64,000 bases of DNA. It comes from Planctomycetota bacterium. GTDB taxonomy: Bacteria > Planctomycetota > UBA1135 > UBA2386. Of this stretch, positions 33,473 to 42,831 are shown one piece after another (positions within the stretch are counted from its first letter, which is position 1; the number at the start of each line of letters is the position of its first letter). The notes under the pieces were generated by a model, which made no database searches, was not told the origin of the DNA, and worked only from the letters and a program-made list of their open reading frames with translations. The stretch lies in the NCBI GenBank assembly GCA_028281765.1, contig JANQJF010000052.1, positions 62,001 to 126,000 on the forward strand, written 5' to 3'. Made by a program: the position numbers and the translations under genes.

Positions 33473-34473
33473 TCGGCCGCTCGTGCGGCCCCTTCGGGCT
33501 TGCGCGACAGCGCCTTCAAGAACGCGACCAGCGCTTTCGCTTCATGGTCGCTGAGCTCGAGCGGCCGCATGCGGCGATCCAACGCGCGGTTAGCGTTGCC
33601 GCCACGCCGGTAGAACTCGACGACGTCCTCGAGCGTCGCGAGGCTGCCATCGTGCATGTAGGGTGCCGTCATCGCGAGACCGCGTAGCGTCGGCGTCTTG
33701 AACGCGCCGCGATCCCGCTCGTCCCCGGTGACGGCCATTCGCCCCAGGACGGGTTCTCCCCGGACCAGGCCGACGCCCGTGTTGTGGAACTTCTCGTCCG
33801 TGAAGTTCCCACCGGAGTGGCAGCGCCAGCATCGGCCCTTGCTCTCGTAGATCCAAAGCCCGGTCTTCTCGAGAGTCGTGACGTGCTTCGTCTCGGCCGC
33901 GCGGAACCGGTCGATCACGCTGTCGCCGAGCACCAGCGAACGCACGTAACTCGCGAGCGCACGCGCGAGTTCGTCTCGACCGATGACCGGGGCGCCGAGC
34001 TCCGCAAACCGCGTTCGATACGACTTCTGCTCGCTCACCCGGCGCAGCGCGCGCACGAGCTCGAGGTTCATCTCATTCGGATCCTCGATCGGCCGTAGCA
34101 CCTGCTCGTCGAGAGTGTCGGTCCGGCCGTCCCATCGTTGCCTCGTGCTGAACGCGCGGTTGAACAGCGTCGGCGAATGACGCAGCGCCCGTCGTCCCTG
34201 CACGCCCCGCGGCAGCTTCTCCGGACTGGCAAACCCGTGCGCCGGGTTGTGGCAACTCGCGCACGACACGCTCTCGTCGACGGACAAGACCGGATCGAAG
34301 AACAGCGTCTTGCCGAGATCGATCCAGCCCTGCGCGATCGGATAGGTCGGCGGCTGATAGTCCGCGCGGACGAGTCCGAGCGGCAGCTCGTGCGGGACGT
34401 GCTCGGCGTTCCGGGGCACTTGCGCGGCCAGGGAAGCACTGACCAAGACGAGGACGCCGGCAGTGAGTCGCAT
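33451..34473 (-). CDS. Secreted di-heme cytochrome c peroxidase
   Basis: 340 residues from ATG 34473 with signal peptide (RLTAGVLVLVSASLAAQ). Heme motifs are Cys71-Cys74-His75 (CASCHNPAHGF) and Cys215-Cys218-His219 (CWRCH). TPTLRGLAMTAPYMHDGSL matches the conserved peroxidase segment. Length is normal for MauG/CcpA-type peroxidases. It probably reduces hydrogen peroxide or acts on a periplasmic partner. The second of three such genes in 23 kb; it converges with the ASST-like gene. Confidence 0.9.
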   Translation of the reverse strand: MRLTAGVLVLVSASLAAQVPRNAEHVPHELPLGLVRADYQPPTYPIAQGWIDLGKTLFFDPVLSVDESVSCASCHNPAHGFASPEKLPRGVQGRRALRHSPTLFNRAFSTRQRWDGRTDTLDEQVLRPIEDPNEMNLELVRALRRVSEQKSYRTRFAELGAPVIGRDELARALASYVRSLVLGDSVIDRFRAAETKHVTTLEKTGLWIYESKGRCWRCHSGGNFTDEKFHNTGVGLVRGEPVLGRMAVTGDERDRGAFKTPTLRGLAMTAPYMHDGSLATLEDVVEFYRRGGNANRALDRRMRPLELSDHEAKALVAFLKALSRKPEGAARAADPKARVR

Positions 34474-34696
34474 CCCGCGAGTGTGGGCAGCGCACACGTA
34501 GACCGCAACCCTCGCGGCGCGGGCTCGTCGCGCAAACGACTGAACGCCAGGATCGGGTTCCCCGACGCGAAACGCGTACGAAAGTAGCCCTTCGCCGGTG
34601 CTCGCTCGGACCTTCGACCGGCCCTTCCGACCGACCGAAAGGTCAAGATCCGGTTAATCCCGGGCAAAGGAATCGCGATACACTGAAGGGCTACCC

Positions 34697-35860
34697 ATGG
34701 GCAAGAAATCCAAGAAGCTCGATCGCAGCAACGGCAACGGTCGCAAGAAGTCGTCCAACGGCTCGGATTCCGCGCTCGCCGAGGAACTCAAGGAAGTCAC
34801 CGAGACCATCGACGCCGCGCCCGAGGTGTCGCCCGAAGCTATCGGCAAGCGCTCGGTGATGGATGCCACGGCCGGCGCCGTCCGTTCCCAAGCCGAGGCC
34901 CTCACGGACGTCGCGGAACAGAGTCGGCCCGAGGGCACGACCAAGGTCAAGAAGCGACTCGACAGCCTGCTCAATGACGCCTCGATGGAAGACCTCGAGC
35001 TGATCCAGCAGGCGCTGCGCGCGCGGATCGCCGAAGGCGGTGGCAAGGTCCACCCCGACGAGGAGCTTTCCGACGACTGGCGGGCCGGCGGGTACCCGTA
35101 CCGCAACAAGATGTCACGTCGCCGCTACGAGGCGCAGAAGTATCAGCTCCAGGTCGAGCTGCTGAAGCTCCAGGCCTGGATCAAGGAGTCCGGGGAACGA
35201 CTGGTCGCCGTGTTCGAAGGTCGTGACGCCGCCGGCAAGGGCGGCACGATCAAGCGCTTCATGGAGCACCTCAACCCTCGTGGTGCACGAGTCGTCGCAC
35301 TCGAGAAGCCGACCGACGCCGAGCGCGGTCAGTGGTACTTCCAGCGCTACGTCCGGCATCTGCCGACGTCGGGCGAGATCACTCTGTTCGACCGCTCTTG
35401 GTACAACCGAGCGGGCGTCGAACGCGTGATGAAGTTCTGCGACGACGAGGAATACGTCGAGTTCATGCGCCAGTGCCCCGAGTTCGAGCGGCACCTCGTG
35501 CGCAGCGGGGTCCACCTGACCAAGTTCTGGTTCTCGGTCAGCCGCGACGAACAACGCCGCCGATTCAGCGCGCGCGAAGCGCACCCGCTGAAGCAGTGGA
35601 AGCTGTCCCCGGTCGACATGGCGTCGCTCGACAAGTGGGACGACTACACGACGGCGAAGGAAGCGATGTTCTTCCATACCGACACGGCGGACTCACCGTG
35701 GACGGTCGTGAAGTCCGACTGCAAGAAGCGCGCACGCCTGAACGCGATGCGCTACCTCCTGCACCGCCTCCCCTACACCGGCAAGGACCGCGACAAGATC
35801 GGCCCGATCGACCCGCTGATCGTCGGCCGCGCGAACATGGTCGTCGACGCGCCCGAGTAG
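34697..35860 (+). CDS. Polyphosphate kinase 2 (PPK2) with a long N-terminal extension
   Basis: 387 residues. The P-loop GRDAAGKGG at 175-183 and Walker B-type FDRSWYNRAG at 231-240 are diagnostic of PPK2, which makes NTPs or NDPs from polyphosphate or the reverse. RPIGPIDPL-like KIGPIDPLIVG closes the domain. The core occupies about residues 130-375. The first 128 residues are Lys/Ser/Asp-rich and low-complexity (KKSKKLDRSNGNGRKKSSNG), longer than usual; role unknown. A terminator-like hairpin follows the gene. Class and NDP/NMP preference cannot be fixed here. Confidence 0.92.
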   Translation: MGKKSKKLDRSNGNGRKKSSNGSDSALAEELKEVTETIDAAPEVSPEAIGKRSVMDATAGAVRSQAEALTDVAEQSRPEGTTKVKKRLDSLLNDASMEDLELIQQALRARIAEGGGKVHPDEELSDDWRAGGYPYRNKMSRRRYEAQKYQLQVELLKLQAWIKESGERLVAVFEGRDAAGKGGTIKRFMEHLNPRGARVVALEKPTDAERGQWYFQRYVRHLPTSGEITLFDRSWYNRAGVERVMKFCDDEEYVEFMRQCPEFERHLVRSGVHLTKFWFSVSRDEQRRRFSAREAHPLKQWKLSPVDMASLDKWDDYTTAKEAMFFHTDTADSPWTVVKSDCKKRARLNAMRYLLHRLPYTGKDRDKIGPIDPLIVGRANMVVDAPE

Positions 35861-35978
35861 CGCCGCTCGCCGGCACACCCGCCCGCGCTCTCGCCCGCGC
35901 TGCGCGCCCGGCTCGCGCCCGCGAGCGCGAGCGCGCCTCCGCCCGGACCGCATCTCGCCCCCGCGGCCCGAGAGCCCC

Positions 35979-36020
35979 GGCCCGCGCCCGCTTCCCGCCC
36001 ACCGCGGGCCACCACTTTTT
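35979..36020 (+). terminator. Probable intrinsic terminator after PPK2
   Basis: GGCCCGCG (35979-35986) pairs with CGCGGGCC (36003-36010), eight perfect base pairs with a 16-base loop, followed by ACCAC and a T run (36016-36020). It lies 119 bases after the PPK2 stop and ends 80 bases before the next start. The only clear hairpin with a U tract in the window. Confidence 0.5.
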
Positions 36021-36100
36021 CTTCGAGGAATTCAGGGTCGCGCCCACCCGACCTGCGCTGGAGGGGGATCCACACGAATCCCGCACTTCCGCGAAGCACG

Positions 36101-37159
36101 ATGATGACCACTTTCCACGCCCTCCGTTTTGCCACCCCGCTCCTCTTCGCCGCGTCTCTCGCCGCCCAGCAGCCGGTCTGCATCGGCTTCGAGAACTTCC
36201 CCGCCGGCAGCGCCACGCCCCACGGCGACCGCGCGACCGTGACCGATCAGTACGACGTCTCGCCGTGGTTCGTGCGGTTCTCGCTGCCCGGTAGCCCCGG
36301 CGTCGACCCGATGCTCGCGGAGGTCGGCGGCACGATGGACGCCTACCAGGGCGTCTCCGGAACCGGCTGCGGCGCCAGCAATCCGACCGTCGCGGACATG
36401 CCGGTCCCCGGCCAAGGCCTCGGCTGCTTCGCGCTGACCGACGACTCCGACCTCACCAACGCGCGCCAGCTGCTGATCACGTTCCACGTGCCGTGCGACC
36501 AGGTCTCGATCGACCTCATCGACATCGATGGCATCGAAGAGTGGCGCGTCGTCGCCGTTCGTGCCGACGGCGCGACCGCGGTGACCGGCGGCGTCCAGAC
36601 GGTTGCCGCTGGCGATCCCGGCACGGGTAGCGGCGTCGCGACGACGATCTCGTTCAACCCGGGCGAGCCGATCCACTATCTCTCGATCGAGCAAATCGCG
36701 AACACACCGACCGCCGGCTTCGCGCTCGACAACCTGTGCTTCTCCGTCGGCGGCCCGTCGGCGGCCTACGTGAACTACGGCAACGGCTGCGACAGCAGCA
36801 CGGGCACGACGCTGACCCTCGGCGCATCCGCACCGCCGCGCGTCGGCCAGTCGATGAACATCGGTCTCACCGGCGCGCTCGACGGCACCCTCGGCGTGCT
36901 GTTCTTCGGCGCGATCGACCCGTCGATCCCGCTCGGTCCGATCGGTGCGCCGACCTGCAGGCTGCTCGTCGTCCCGTTCGCCCAGGTCGACGTCGTGACT
37001 TCGCCCGGTGGCAACGCCGTGGTCCCGCTCACGATCGCGAACGACGCCAGCCTGGTGGGTATCGCGTTCCGCAACCAGTTCGCGGTCATCGACCAGAACG
37101 CGAACGCCCTCGGCGTCACGCTCTCCGACGGCGGTGCCGCGCGGATCGGCATCCAGTGA
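36101..37159 (+). CDS. Secreted protein of unknown function with the shared C-terminal module
   Basis: 352 residues with signal peptide (FATPLLFAASLAAQQ). The first 230 residues are all-beta with several Cys (VCIGFENF, GTGCGASN, FHVPCDQ), resembling an extracellular binding domain; the pattern ending ALDNLCFSVGG resembles planctomycete PEP-like beta-sandwiches. The final 125 residues (YVNYGNGCDSS to AARIGIQ) carry the shared module with IPLGPIGAPTCRLLV and NAVVPLTIAN. No enzyme signature seen. Confidence 0.72.
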   Translation: MMTTFHALRFATPLLFAASLAAQQPVCIGFENFPAGSATPHGDRATVTDQYDVSPWFVRFSLPGSPGVDPMLAEVGGTMDAYQGVSGTGCGASNPTVADMPVPGQGLGCFALTDDSDLTNARQLLITFHVPCDQVSIDLIDIDGIEEWRVVAVRADGATAVTGGVQTVAAGDPGTGSGVATTISFNPGEPIHYLSIEQIANTPTAGFALDNLCFSVGGPSAAYVNYGNGCDSSTGTTLTLGASAPPRVGQSMNIGLTGALDGTLGVLFFGAIDPSIPLGPIGAPTCRLLVVPFAQVDVVTSPGGNAVVPLTIANDASLVGIAFRNQFAVIDQNANALGVTLSDGGAARIGIQ

Positions 37160-37199
37160 TCGACGCCCGGGGCGGCACGAATTGCTACAGTGCCGCCCC

Positions 37200-38474
37200 A
37201 TGTTCCGCCGCCGACTCGCCGCGCTGCTGCTGACGCCCCTCGCCCTCGGCGAACTCCGCGCTCAGGTCGATTTGCGTACCCAGGTCGAACTGCGTACTCA
37301 GGCCGAAATCGAGCGCACCGACGTCGCGACGATGCAGCAGGCGCTCGACGCGCTGGCGCCCGAGCAGGGCTGGCTCGCGTTGCCTTCGGGCCTGCCGCAG
37401 GTCCTGTGGGACGACTACCAGGCTCGCTTCGGCCTCGCGCCTGAGGGCAACGAGCCGGACGCTGCGCGCGTCGGCCTTGGACGGCTCTTGTTCTTCGACA
37501 AGCGCCTGTCGCGAGACCGCACGCTGTCGTGCGCGAGCTGCCACGACCCGACGCACGGGTTCGCCGAACCTCGCAAGACGTCGGTCGGCATCGGTGGTCG
37601 GGAGCTCGCGCGAAATGCGCCGACCCTGCTCAACGTCGCACTGCAGCGCCGCTTCTTCTGGGACGGTCGCGCCGCGACGCTCGAAGACCAAGCCGCCGGG
37701 CCGCTGCTGAACGCCGCCGAGATGGGCATGCCGAGCCGCGACGCGGTGGTCGCACGCGTGCGCGAAGTGCCGCAGTACGTCCAACTGTTCGAGCTGGCCT
37801 ACGGTCGTGAGCCGACGTTCGACGATGTGACACGCGCGCTCGCGGCGTTCCAACGCACGCTCGTGTTCGTCGACGCACCGTTCGACGAGTTCTGGGCCGG
37901 CGAAGAGGACGCGATCTCGGCGGACGCACGCAAAGGGTTCGAGCTGTTCTCCGAACACTGCCATTCGTGCCACCTCGTCAGCCTGCGCGCGCCATCGTTT
38001 TCGGACGGCAACTTCCACAACGTCGGGATCGGCACCGACCGCGTCGATCACAAGAAGGTGGCCCGGGCTGCGTTTCCGAAACTCCGCGCGCTGGAAGACG
38101 GCACGGGCGACGTCGATCTCGCCACGATCGTCGGCGAACACGGAGAGCTCGGCCGCGCCCTGATCACGAAGATCGAATACAACGTCGGCGCATTCCGCAC
38201 ATCGCCACTTCGGAACGTCGCGTTGACCGCACCCTACATGCACGACGGCTCGCTCGAGACGCTGTGGGACGTCGTCGACCACTACAACCGCGGCGGCATC
38301 GAGAACACGTGGCTCGACCCGCGCATCACGCCGCTCGAACTGTCCGACGCACAGGTCGATCAGCTCGTCGCGTTCTTGTTCACACTGACGGACCGACGGC
38401 TTGAGAGTCAGAACGAGAAGGCGCTGCGGGCTCAACGACAACTTGCGGAGTCGCGACGGGACGCGCCGAAGTAG
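37200..38474 (+). CDS. Secreted di-heme cytochrome c peroxidase
   Basis: 424 residues from ATG 37200 with signal peptide (RLAALLLTPLALGELRAQ). Heme motifs are Cys111-Cys114-His115 (CASCHDPTHGF) and Cys254-Cys257-His258 (CHSCH). APTLLNVALQRRFFWDGR and ALTAPYMHDGSLETLWD match the family. Just after the signal peptide lies a triplicated six-residue unit (LRxQVD/E). A third peroxidase in the window; it probably handles periplasmic peroxide or a dedicated partner. Its last 95 bases overlap the convergent SDR gene on the other strand. Confidence 0.9.
   Translation: MFRRRLAALLLTPLALGELRAQVDLRTQVELRTQAEIERTDVATMQQALDALAPEQGWLALPSGLPQVLWDDYQARFGLAPEGNEPDAARVGLGRLLFFDKRLSRDRTLSCASCHDPTHGFAEPRKTSVGIGGRELARNAPTLLNVALQRRFFWDGRAATLEDQAAGPLLNAAEMGMPSRDAVVARVREVPQYVQLFELAYGREPTFDDVTRALAAFQRTLVFVDAPFDEFWAGEEDAISADARKGFELFSEHCHSCHLVSLRAPSFSDGNFHNVGIGTDRVDHKKVARAAFPKLRALEDGTGDVDLATIVGEHGELGRALITKIEYNVGAFRTSPLRNVALTAPYMHDGSLETLWDVVDHYNRGGIENTWLDPRITPLELSDAQVDQLVAFLFTLTDRRLESQNEKALRAQRQLAESRRDAPK
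37254..37307 (+). repeat. Three tandem 18-base repeats inside the peroxidase gene
   Basis: Three in-frame 18-base units encode LRAQVD, LRTQVE and LRTQAE at residues 19-36, at the signal-peptide cleavage region. Only a few bases differ between units. It is likely a recent slippage expansion that only lengthens the mature N-terminal linker. Confidence 0.7.
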
Positions 38475-39912
38475 CCGCGCGGCGAATCCCGCGCATCATC
38501 CCACGGAACACGAAGCCGTGGAGAGGCAGCACCGCATACCAGTAGGCGAGCCCCATCAAGCCACGGGGCTTGAACCTGGCAGTCTGCGCCAGGCGCGCAC
38601 GACGACCACCGTCGAGAGGTTCGACGAGGAACTCGAGCGTCGCAACGCCCGGGAGCTTCATCTCGGCGACCAGTCGCAGGACCCGGCCGGGCTCGACCGC
38701 GGTGACGCGCCAGAAGTCGAGCGCTTCTCCGTAGGCGACGCGCTGCGAGTGGCGGCGACCACGTCGCAAGCCGGGACCGCCGACGAGCTTGTCCATGAGC
38801 CCGCGCAGCTTCCAGAGCCAGTCGCCGGCATACCAACCGTGACCACCGCCGACGCGACACACGGCGTCGAACACGGCGGTCGGTGAGGCGTCGATCTCGA
38901 TCTCTCTCGGATCCTCGAAGACCGTGCCGCCCGCCCAGTCGGGATCGCCAGGAATCGCGCCGGCGTCGGACCAACGCGTCTCCACTTCGTCGGAGTCGAC
39001 CTTGCCGAGCGCCGCGGAGATCGCCGCGCGCACGGAGAACAGCGGCCCTGGCATCAGTTCCATGGCCCGGCTGTCACGGCACACGACTTCGTTGCGCAAT
39101 CCTTCGGCCAACGGTCGCGCGATCTCCTTGCTGATCGGCGTGACGAGGTGGATCCACAGTGAGCTCAGACGCGGCGTCAACAAGGGCACCGGCACGATCC
39201 AACGGCGCGGCAGCCCGCGGATCTCCGCCATGAGCTGGATGATGTCCGCGTAGCTCGCGACGTCCGGGCCACCGATGTCCAGCGTCTGTCCGATCGTCGC
39301 AGGCTCGTCGAGGCATCCGGTCAGGTAGCGCAAAACGTCGCGCACGGCGATCGGCTGACACTTCGTCCGCACCCATCGCGGCGTGATCATCAGCGGCAGG
39401 CGATCGACGAGGTATCGCAGGATCTCGAACGACGCGGACCCCGCACCGATGATCATCGCAGCGCGGAAGACCGTGACCGGCACGGTCGCCGATGCGAGCG
39501 CTGCTTCGACCTCACGGCGCGAGTTCAGGTGGTCACTGAGGCGCGGACCGGTTTCGCCGAGGCCGCCGAGGTAAACGATGCGCTCGAGCGCGGCCGAATC
39601 GGCGGCGCGCGCAAACGTGCGGGCGAGCTGATTGTCCACGTCGGCGTAGCGACGTCCGGCAGACAGCATCGAGTGCACGAGATAGTAGGCTGCTCCACAT
39701 CCGTTCATCACGGCGCGCAAGCGCCGCTCGTCTGACAGATCACATTCGACGATCTCGACGTTGGGGTGCGCATACCACGAGCGGTGCTCGAGCTTGCGAG
39801 GGGCGCGCACGACGCAGCGGACGCGGTGTCCGGCCTCGAGGAGGCGGGGGACGAGGCGACCGCCGATGTAGCCGGTAGCGCCGGTGACGAGGACGGGGCG
39901 CTGGGTGGTCAT
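38380..39912 (-). CDS. SDR-type NAD(P)-binding protein fused to a DUF2867 domain
   Basis: 510 residues. The N-terminal Rossmann GATGYIGG at 10-17 and the strand-helix series to about residue 240 are an atypical NAD(P)-binding SDR (NmrA-like); YLVHS and RAAMIIGAGSASFEIL fit the family. From about 330 a C-terminal domain (EIEIDASPTAVFDAVCRVGG...WYAGDWLW) matches DUF2867 with START-like helix-strand form. Role unknown: probably reduction or binding of a hydrophobic ligand. Its 3' end overlaps the peroxidase gene by 95 bases. Confidence 0.85.
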   Translation of the reverse strand: MTTQRPVLVTGATGYIGGRLVPRLLEAGHRVRCVVRAPRKLEHRSWYAHPNVEIVECDLSDERRLRAVMNGCGAAYYLVHSMLSAGRRYADVDNQLARTFARAADSAALERIVYLGGLGETGPRLSDHLNSRREVEAALASATVPVTVFRAAMIIGAGSASFEILRYLVDRLPLMITPRWVRTKCQPIAVRDVLRYLTGCLDEPATIGQTLDIGGPDVASYADIIQLMAEIRGLPRRWIVPVPLLTPRLSSLWIHLVTPISKEIARPLAEGLRNEVVCRDSRAMELMPGPLFSVRAAISAALGKVDSDEVETRWSDAGAIPGDPDWAGGTVFEDPREIEIDASPTAVFDAVCRVGGGHGWYAGDWLWKLRGLMDKLVGGPGLRRGRRHSQRVAYGEALDFWRVTAVEPGRVLRLVAEMKLPGVATLEFLVEPLDGGRRARLAQTARFKPRGLMGLAYWYAVLPLHGFVFRGMMRGIRRAATSARPVATPQVVVEPAAPSRSDSQAVGPSV

Positions 39913-40076
39913 GCGGGCAGGCGTTCGGGATCGTTCACGTGGAGGGTTTTCGCCAGACCACCCCCCTCCGGATGCAGCCGGAACTGACTGGCTTCGGTGG
40001 GCATACCCATCTACGACCCTTCAAAACAAGGGGTTACGTCGCCCCGAGCCCCGTGCCCATCGAACCCAGCCAGATC

Positions 40077-41330
40077 CTATCCGGCACCAGCGCTGACGAC
40101 GACGACCCGGTCCGGGTGGAGATGGATCTCCGCCACCCGCCGCACGTCCTCCGCCGTGATCCCCCGCACCAGCCCCGGGAACTCCCGCAAGTAGTCGAAC
40201 CCCAGCCCGTACCGCTGCGTCCGCACCGCGAACGACATCAGGTTCGCATTGCGCTCCAAACCGAGCACGAACCCGCCCGCCAGGGCCTCCTGCGCAACGT
40301 GCACCTCGTCCGCCGTCGGAACCTCACGGCGCACCGACTCGATCTCCTCGAGGAAGCCGTCGATCGCGCGATGCCGGTGCTCGGCCGAGGTGCCGATGTA
40401 GGCGCGGAACGTCCCGACCTCCTCACCCGCGTTGCCGGTGATCGACGCGCCGACCGAGTAGCAGAGGCCGAGTTCGTCGCGGAGCTTCTTCGGGATCCGC
40501 GCCGTGAAGCCCGCGCCGGAGCCGAGCACGTTGTCCATGACGAGCAGCGAGTAGAAGTCCGGATCGCCGCGCCGGATTCCCGGGTGCCCGAGGTAGACGT
40601 GCACCTGCTCGCGCTTCATCGGCAGATGTATCTGTCGGCTGACTTCGGGCATCTCGGGAGCGGCGTGCTCGCGAACCGCGCCCGGCTCTCCGCGGAAGTC
40701 GCCAAACGTCCGCTCGAGGAGATCGAGGCTCCGTTCGAGCTCGAAGGGGCCGGCGACGACGACGAACGCCTTCGCCGGTCGGAACGCGGCGGCGTGGAAT
40801 CCGCGCAGCGCGTCGGGCGTGAACGATTCGACGGACTCGCGCGTCCCGTACGACGGGCGGCCGTACGGATGCGCACCGTAGACCTCGCGGCGGAATCGCT
40901 GCCCCGCCACCATGCTCGGCTCGGCGAGGTCCGCTTCGATCTCGGCAATCGTCTCGCGCTGGATGCGCGCGACGTCCTCCGGGCGGAAGCCCGGACGCAA
41001 CGCGACGTCCCGCACCAGATCGGCGGCGGCCTCGACCTGGTCGGCCGGGCACTGGATGCGGGCACCGGTTTCGCTCGAGCTCAACGACCCGCCGATCGAC
41101 TCGACGGCCTCGGCGAGCCCGACCGCGCCGAGCGCTTCGGTGCCCTCTTCCAGGCACGCTCCCATCAGGCTCGCGATGCCGGGCTGATCGTCGGGTTCGT
41201 CGAGCTGGCCGGTGTAGAACGACGCGCCGATCGCGGTCGTGCTCACGCCGGGGTTGCGGATCGCGATCGCGGTCATCCCGTCCTGCAGCGGGCGCTCGGC
41301 GAGCTCGATGTCGATGCGGCGCTCGCTCAT
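40077..41330 (-). CDS. M16-family peptidase partner, apparently catalytically inactive
   Basis: 417 residues from ATG 41330, overlapping the active M16 gene stop (ATGA). It shows the M16 fold (HPYGRPSYGTRESV, LDLLERTFGDF, LLVMDNVLGSGAGF) but the usual HXXEH reads LMGACLEEG, so no zinc site is left. In two-subunit M16 peptidases the inactive partner binds substrate. It therefore likely forms a heterodimer with the active subunit encoded just upstream. No signal peptide visible; the pair is probably cytoplasmic or periplasmic by another route. Confidence 0.85.
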   Translation of the reverse strand: MSERRIDIELAERPLQDGMTAIAIRNPGVSTTAIGASFYTGQLDEPDDQPGIASLMGACLEEGTEALGAVGLAEAVESIGGSLSSSETGARIQCPADQVEAAADLVRDVALRPGFRPEDVARIQRETIAEIEADLAEPSMVAGQRFRREVYGAHPYGRPSYGTRESVESFTPDALRGFHAAAFRPAKAFVVVAGPFELERSLDLLERTFGDFRGEPGAVREHAAPEMPEVSRQIHLPMKREQVHVYLGHPGIRRGDPDFYSLLVMDNVLGSGAGFTARIPKKLRDELGLCYSVGASITGNAGEEVGTFRAYIGTSAEHRHRAIDGFLEEIESVRREVPTADEVHVAQEALAGGFVLGLERNANLMSFAVRTQRYGLGFDYLREFPGLVRGITAEDVRRVAEIHLHPDRVVVVSAGAG

Positions 41331-42808
41331 GAACCTCTCCGCTTGTCGAGCCGGACCGAGGCCGGGCGCGGCGCCTTGCGGGCGACGCGCCCCTTCTTCT
41401 TGGCGACCGGCTTCTTGGAGACCTTCTTGGCAGCTGCCTTCTTCTTCGCAGGCTTCTTCTTCGCGGCAGGCTTCTTCTTCGCAGGCGATCGCGGTGCGGG
41501 CCGCGGTTCCGTCGTCATCGCATCCGCAGCTTCGGCGACGCCGGTGAACGAGACATCGGCCTTCTGCTCTTCGGGAAGCGACCAACCGGCCGCCCACGCG
41601 TCCTTCGCGAAGTAGCGCGCGGTCGCCGCCTGCACGTCGTCGGGACCGATCGACTCGTAGGTCGACTCGACGTGACGAAGCATCGAGTAGCCCTCGTCGG
41701 TCGAGCTCTCGAAACGGCCGAGCTTCAGCGCGGTGCCGAGCGCGGTCTCGTCCTCGAACAAGAACGACGCGCGGATCTGAGTCACCGCACGCGTGACCTC
41801 TTCCTGCGTCACGCCGCCGTCGATCATCCGGCCCAGCTCCTCGCGAATCGCGCGCTCGGCCTGCGCCGGCTTCACGCCGGGCAGCAGCTCGGCGTAGACC
41901 CAGAACAGTCCGGGATCGAGGCGCACGTCGTTGTGCACGCCAACGACCGACGCGAGCTCGCTGTCGATCGTCATCCGACGGTTGAGACGCGAGCTCTTGC
42001 CGTGGCCCAGGATCTGCGCAACGACGTCGAGCGCGAGGTCGTCCGGTTCGCCGATGCGGCACGTGTGGCACGCGAACGCGATCCGCGTCAGGTTGCCGGG
42101 CGCGTAGACGAGCGTGCGGCGCTCGCCCTCCTGCGCCGGCTCCGCGATCACGGGCTCGCGGTCGTGCGCGCGCGGCATCCCGCCGAACAGCGCGCGAATC
42201 CGTGCTTCCGTCGCGGCCCGGTCGAACGCGCCGACGATCACGAAGAACGCACGGTTCGCGCCGTAGTGCTTGCGGTAGTAATCCCGCATGCCGTCGACGC
42301 CCAAGCGCTCGAGATCCTCACGCCAACCGATGATCGGCCGCTGGTATGGATGCCGCTGGTAGGCAACCGCCTCGGTCGACTGCCACAGCGCCGACCACGG
42401 ATCGTCGAGCCCCATCGAGAGCTCCTCGAGCACGACGCTCTTCTCCGCCTCGAACTCGGCCGGCTCGAACGCGCATCCGGTCATCCGGCTCGCCTCGATC
42501 TCGAGCGCGGTCTCCCAGCGATCGGCGGGGAGCGAGAAGTGGTAGCACGTGTTGTCGTAGTCGGTGAACGCGTTGTTGCTTCCACCCATCTTGCTCGTGA
42601 GCAGGTCGATCTCGCCCTTGGCGTATCGATCCGTGCCCTTGAACATCATGTGCTCGATGAAGTGCGACAGCCCGGACTCACCGGTGCGCTCGTCCCGCGC
42701 ACCGACGCGATACCACAGGGTGCTCGCGACAACGGGCAGGTTGTGGCGCTCGACGAGGAGCGCGCGAAAACCGTTGTCGAGCTGAAGTTCGTGGACTTCG
42801 GGGAGCAT
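41327..42808 (-). CDS. Active M16-family zinc metallopeptidase with a lysine-rich tail
   Basis: 493 residues. HFIEH (49-53) is the inverted zinc motif; Glu52 is catalytic and Glu129 (VVLEEL) the third ligand at the normal distance. GESGLSHFIEHMMFKGT matches M16A/B peptidases. The last 65 residues form a Lys/Ala/Pro-rich tail (KKKPAAKKKPAKKKAAAKK), like histone H1 tails, unusual for the family and encoded by CTTCTTCGCAGG-like repeats. Its stop overlaps the inactive partner's start. It degrades peptides; the substrate is unknown. Confidence 0.9.
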   Translation of the reverse strand: MLPEVHELQLDNGFRALLVERHNLPVVASTLWYRVGARDERTGESGLSHFIEHMMFKGTDRYAKGEIDLLTSKMGGSNNAFTDYDNTCYHFSLPADRWETALEIEASRMTGCAFEPAEFEAEKSVVLEELSMGLDDPWSALWQSTEAVAYQRHPYQRPIIGWREDLERLGVDGMRDYYRKHYGANRAFFVIVGAFDRAATEARIRALFGGMPRAHDREPVIAEPAQEGERRTLVYAPGNLTRIAFACHTCRIGEPDDLALDVVAQILGHGKSSRLNRRMTIDSELASVVGVHNDVRLDPGLFWVYAELLPGVKPAQAERAIREELGRMIDGGVTQEEVTRAVTQIRASFLFEDETALGTALKLGRFESSTDEGYSMLRHVESTYESIGPDDVQAATARYFAKDAWAAGWSLPEEQKADVSFTGVAEAADAMTTEPRPAPRSPAKKKPAAKKKPAKKKAAAKKVSKKPVAKKKGRVARKAPRPASVRLDKRRGS

Positions 42809-42831
42809 GGCTCCCTACTCGACCGGTTTTG

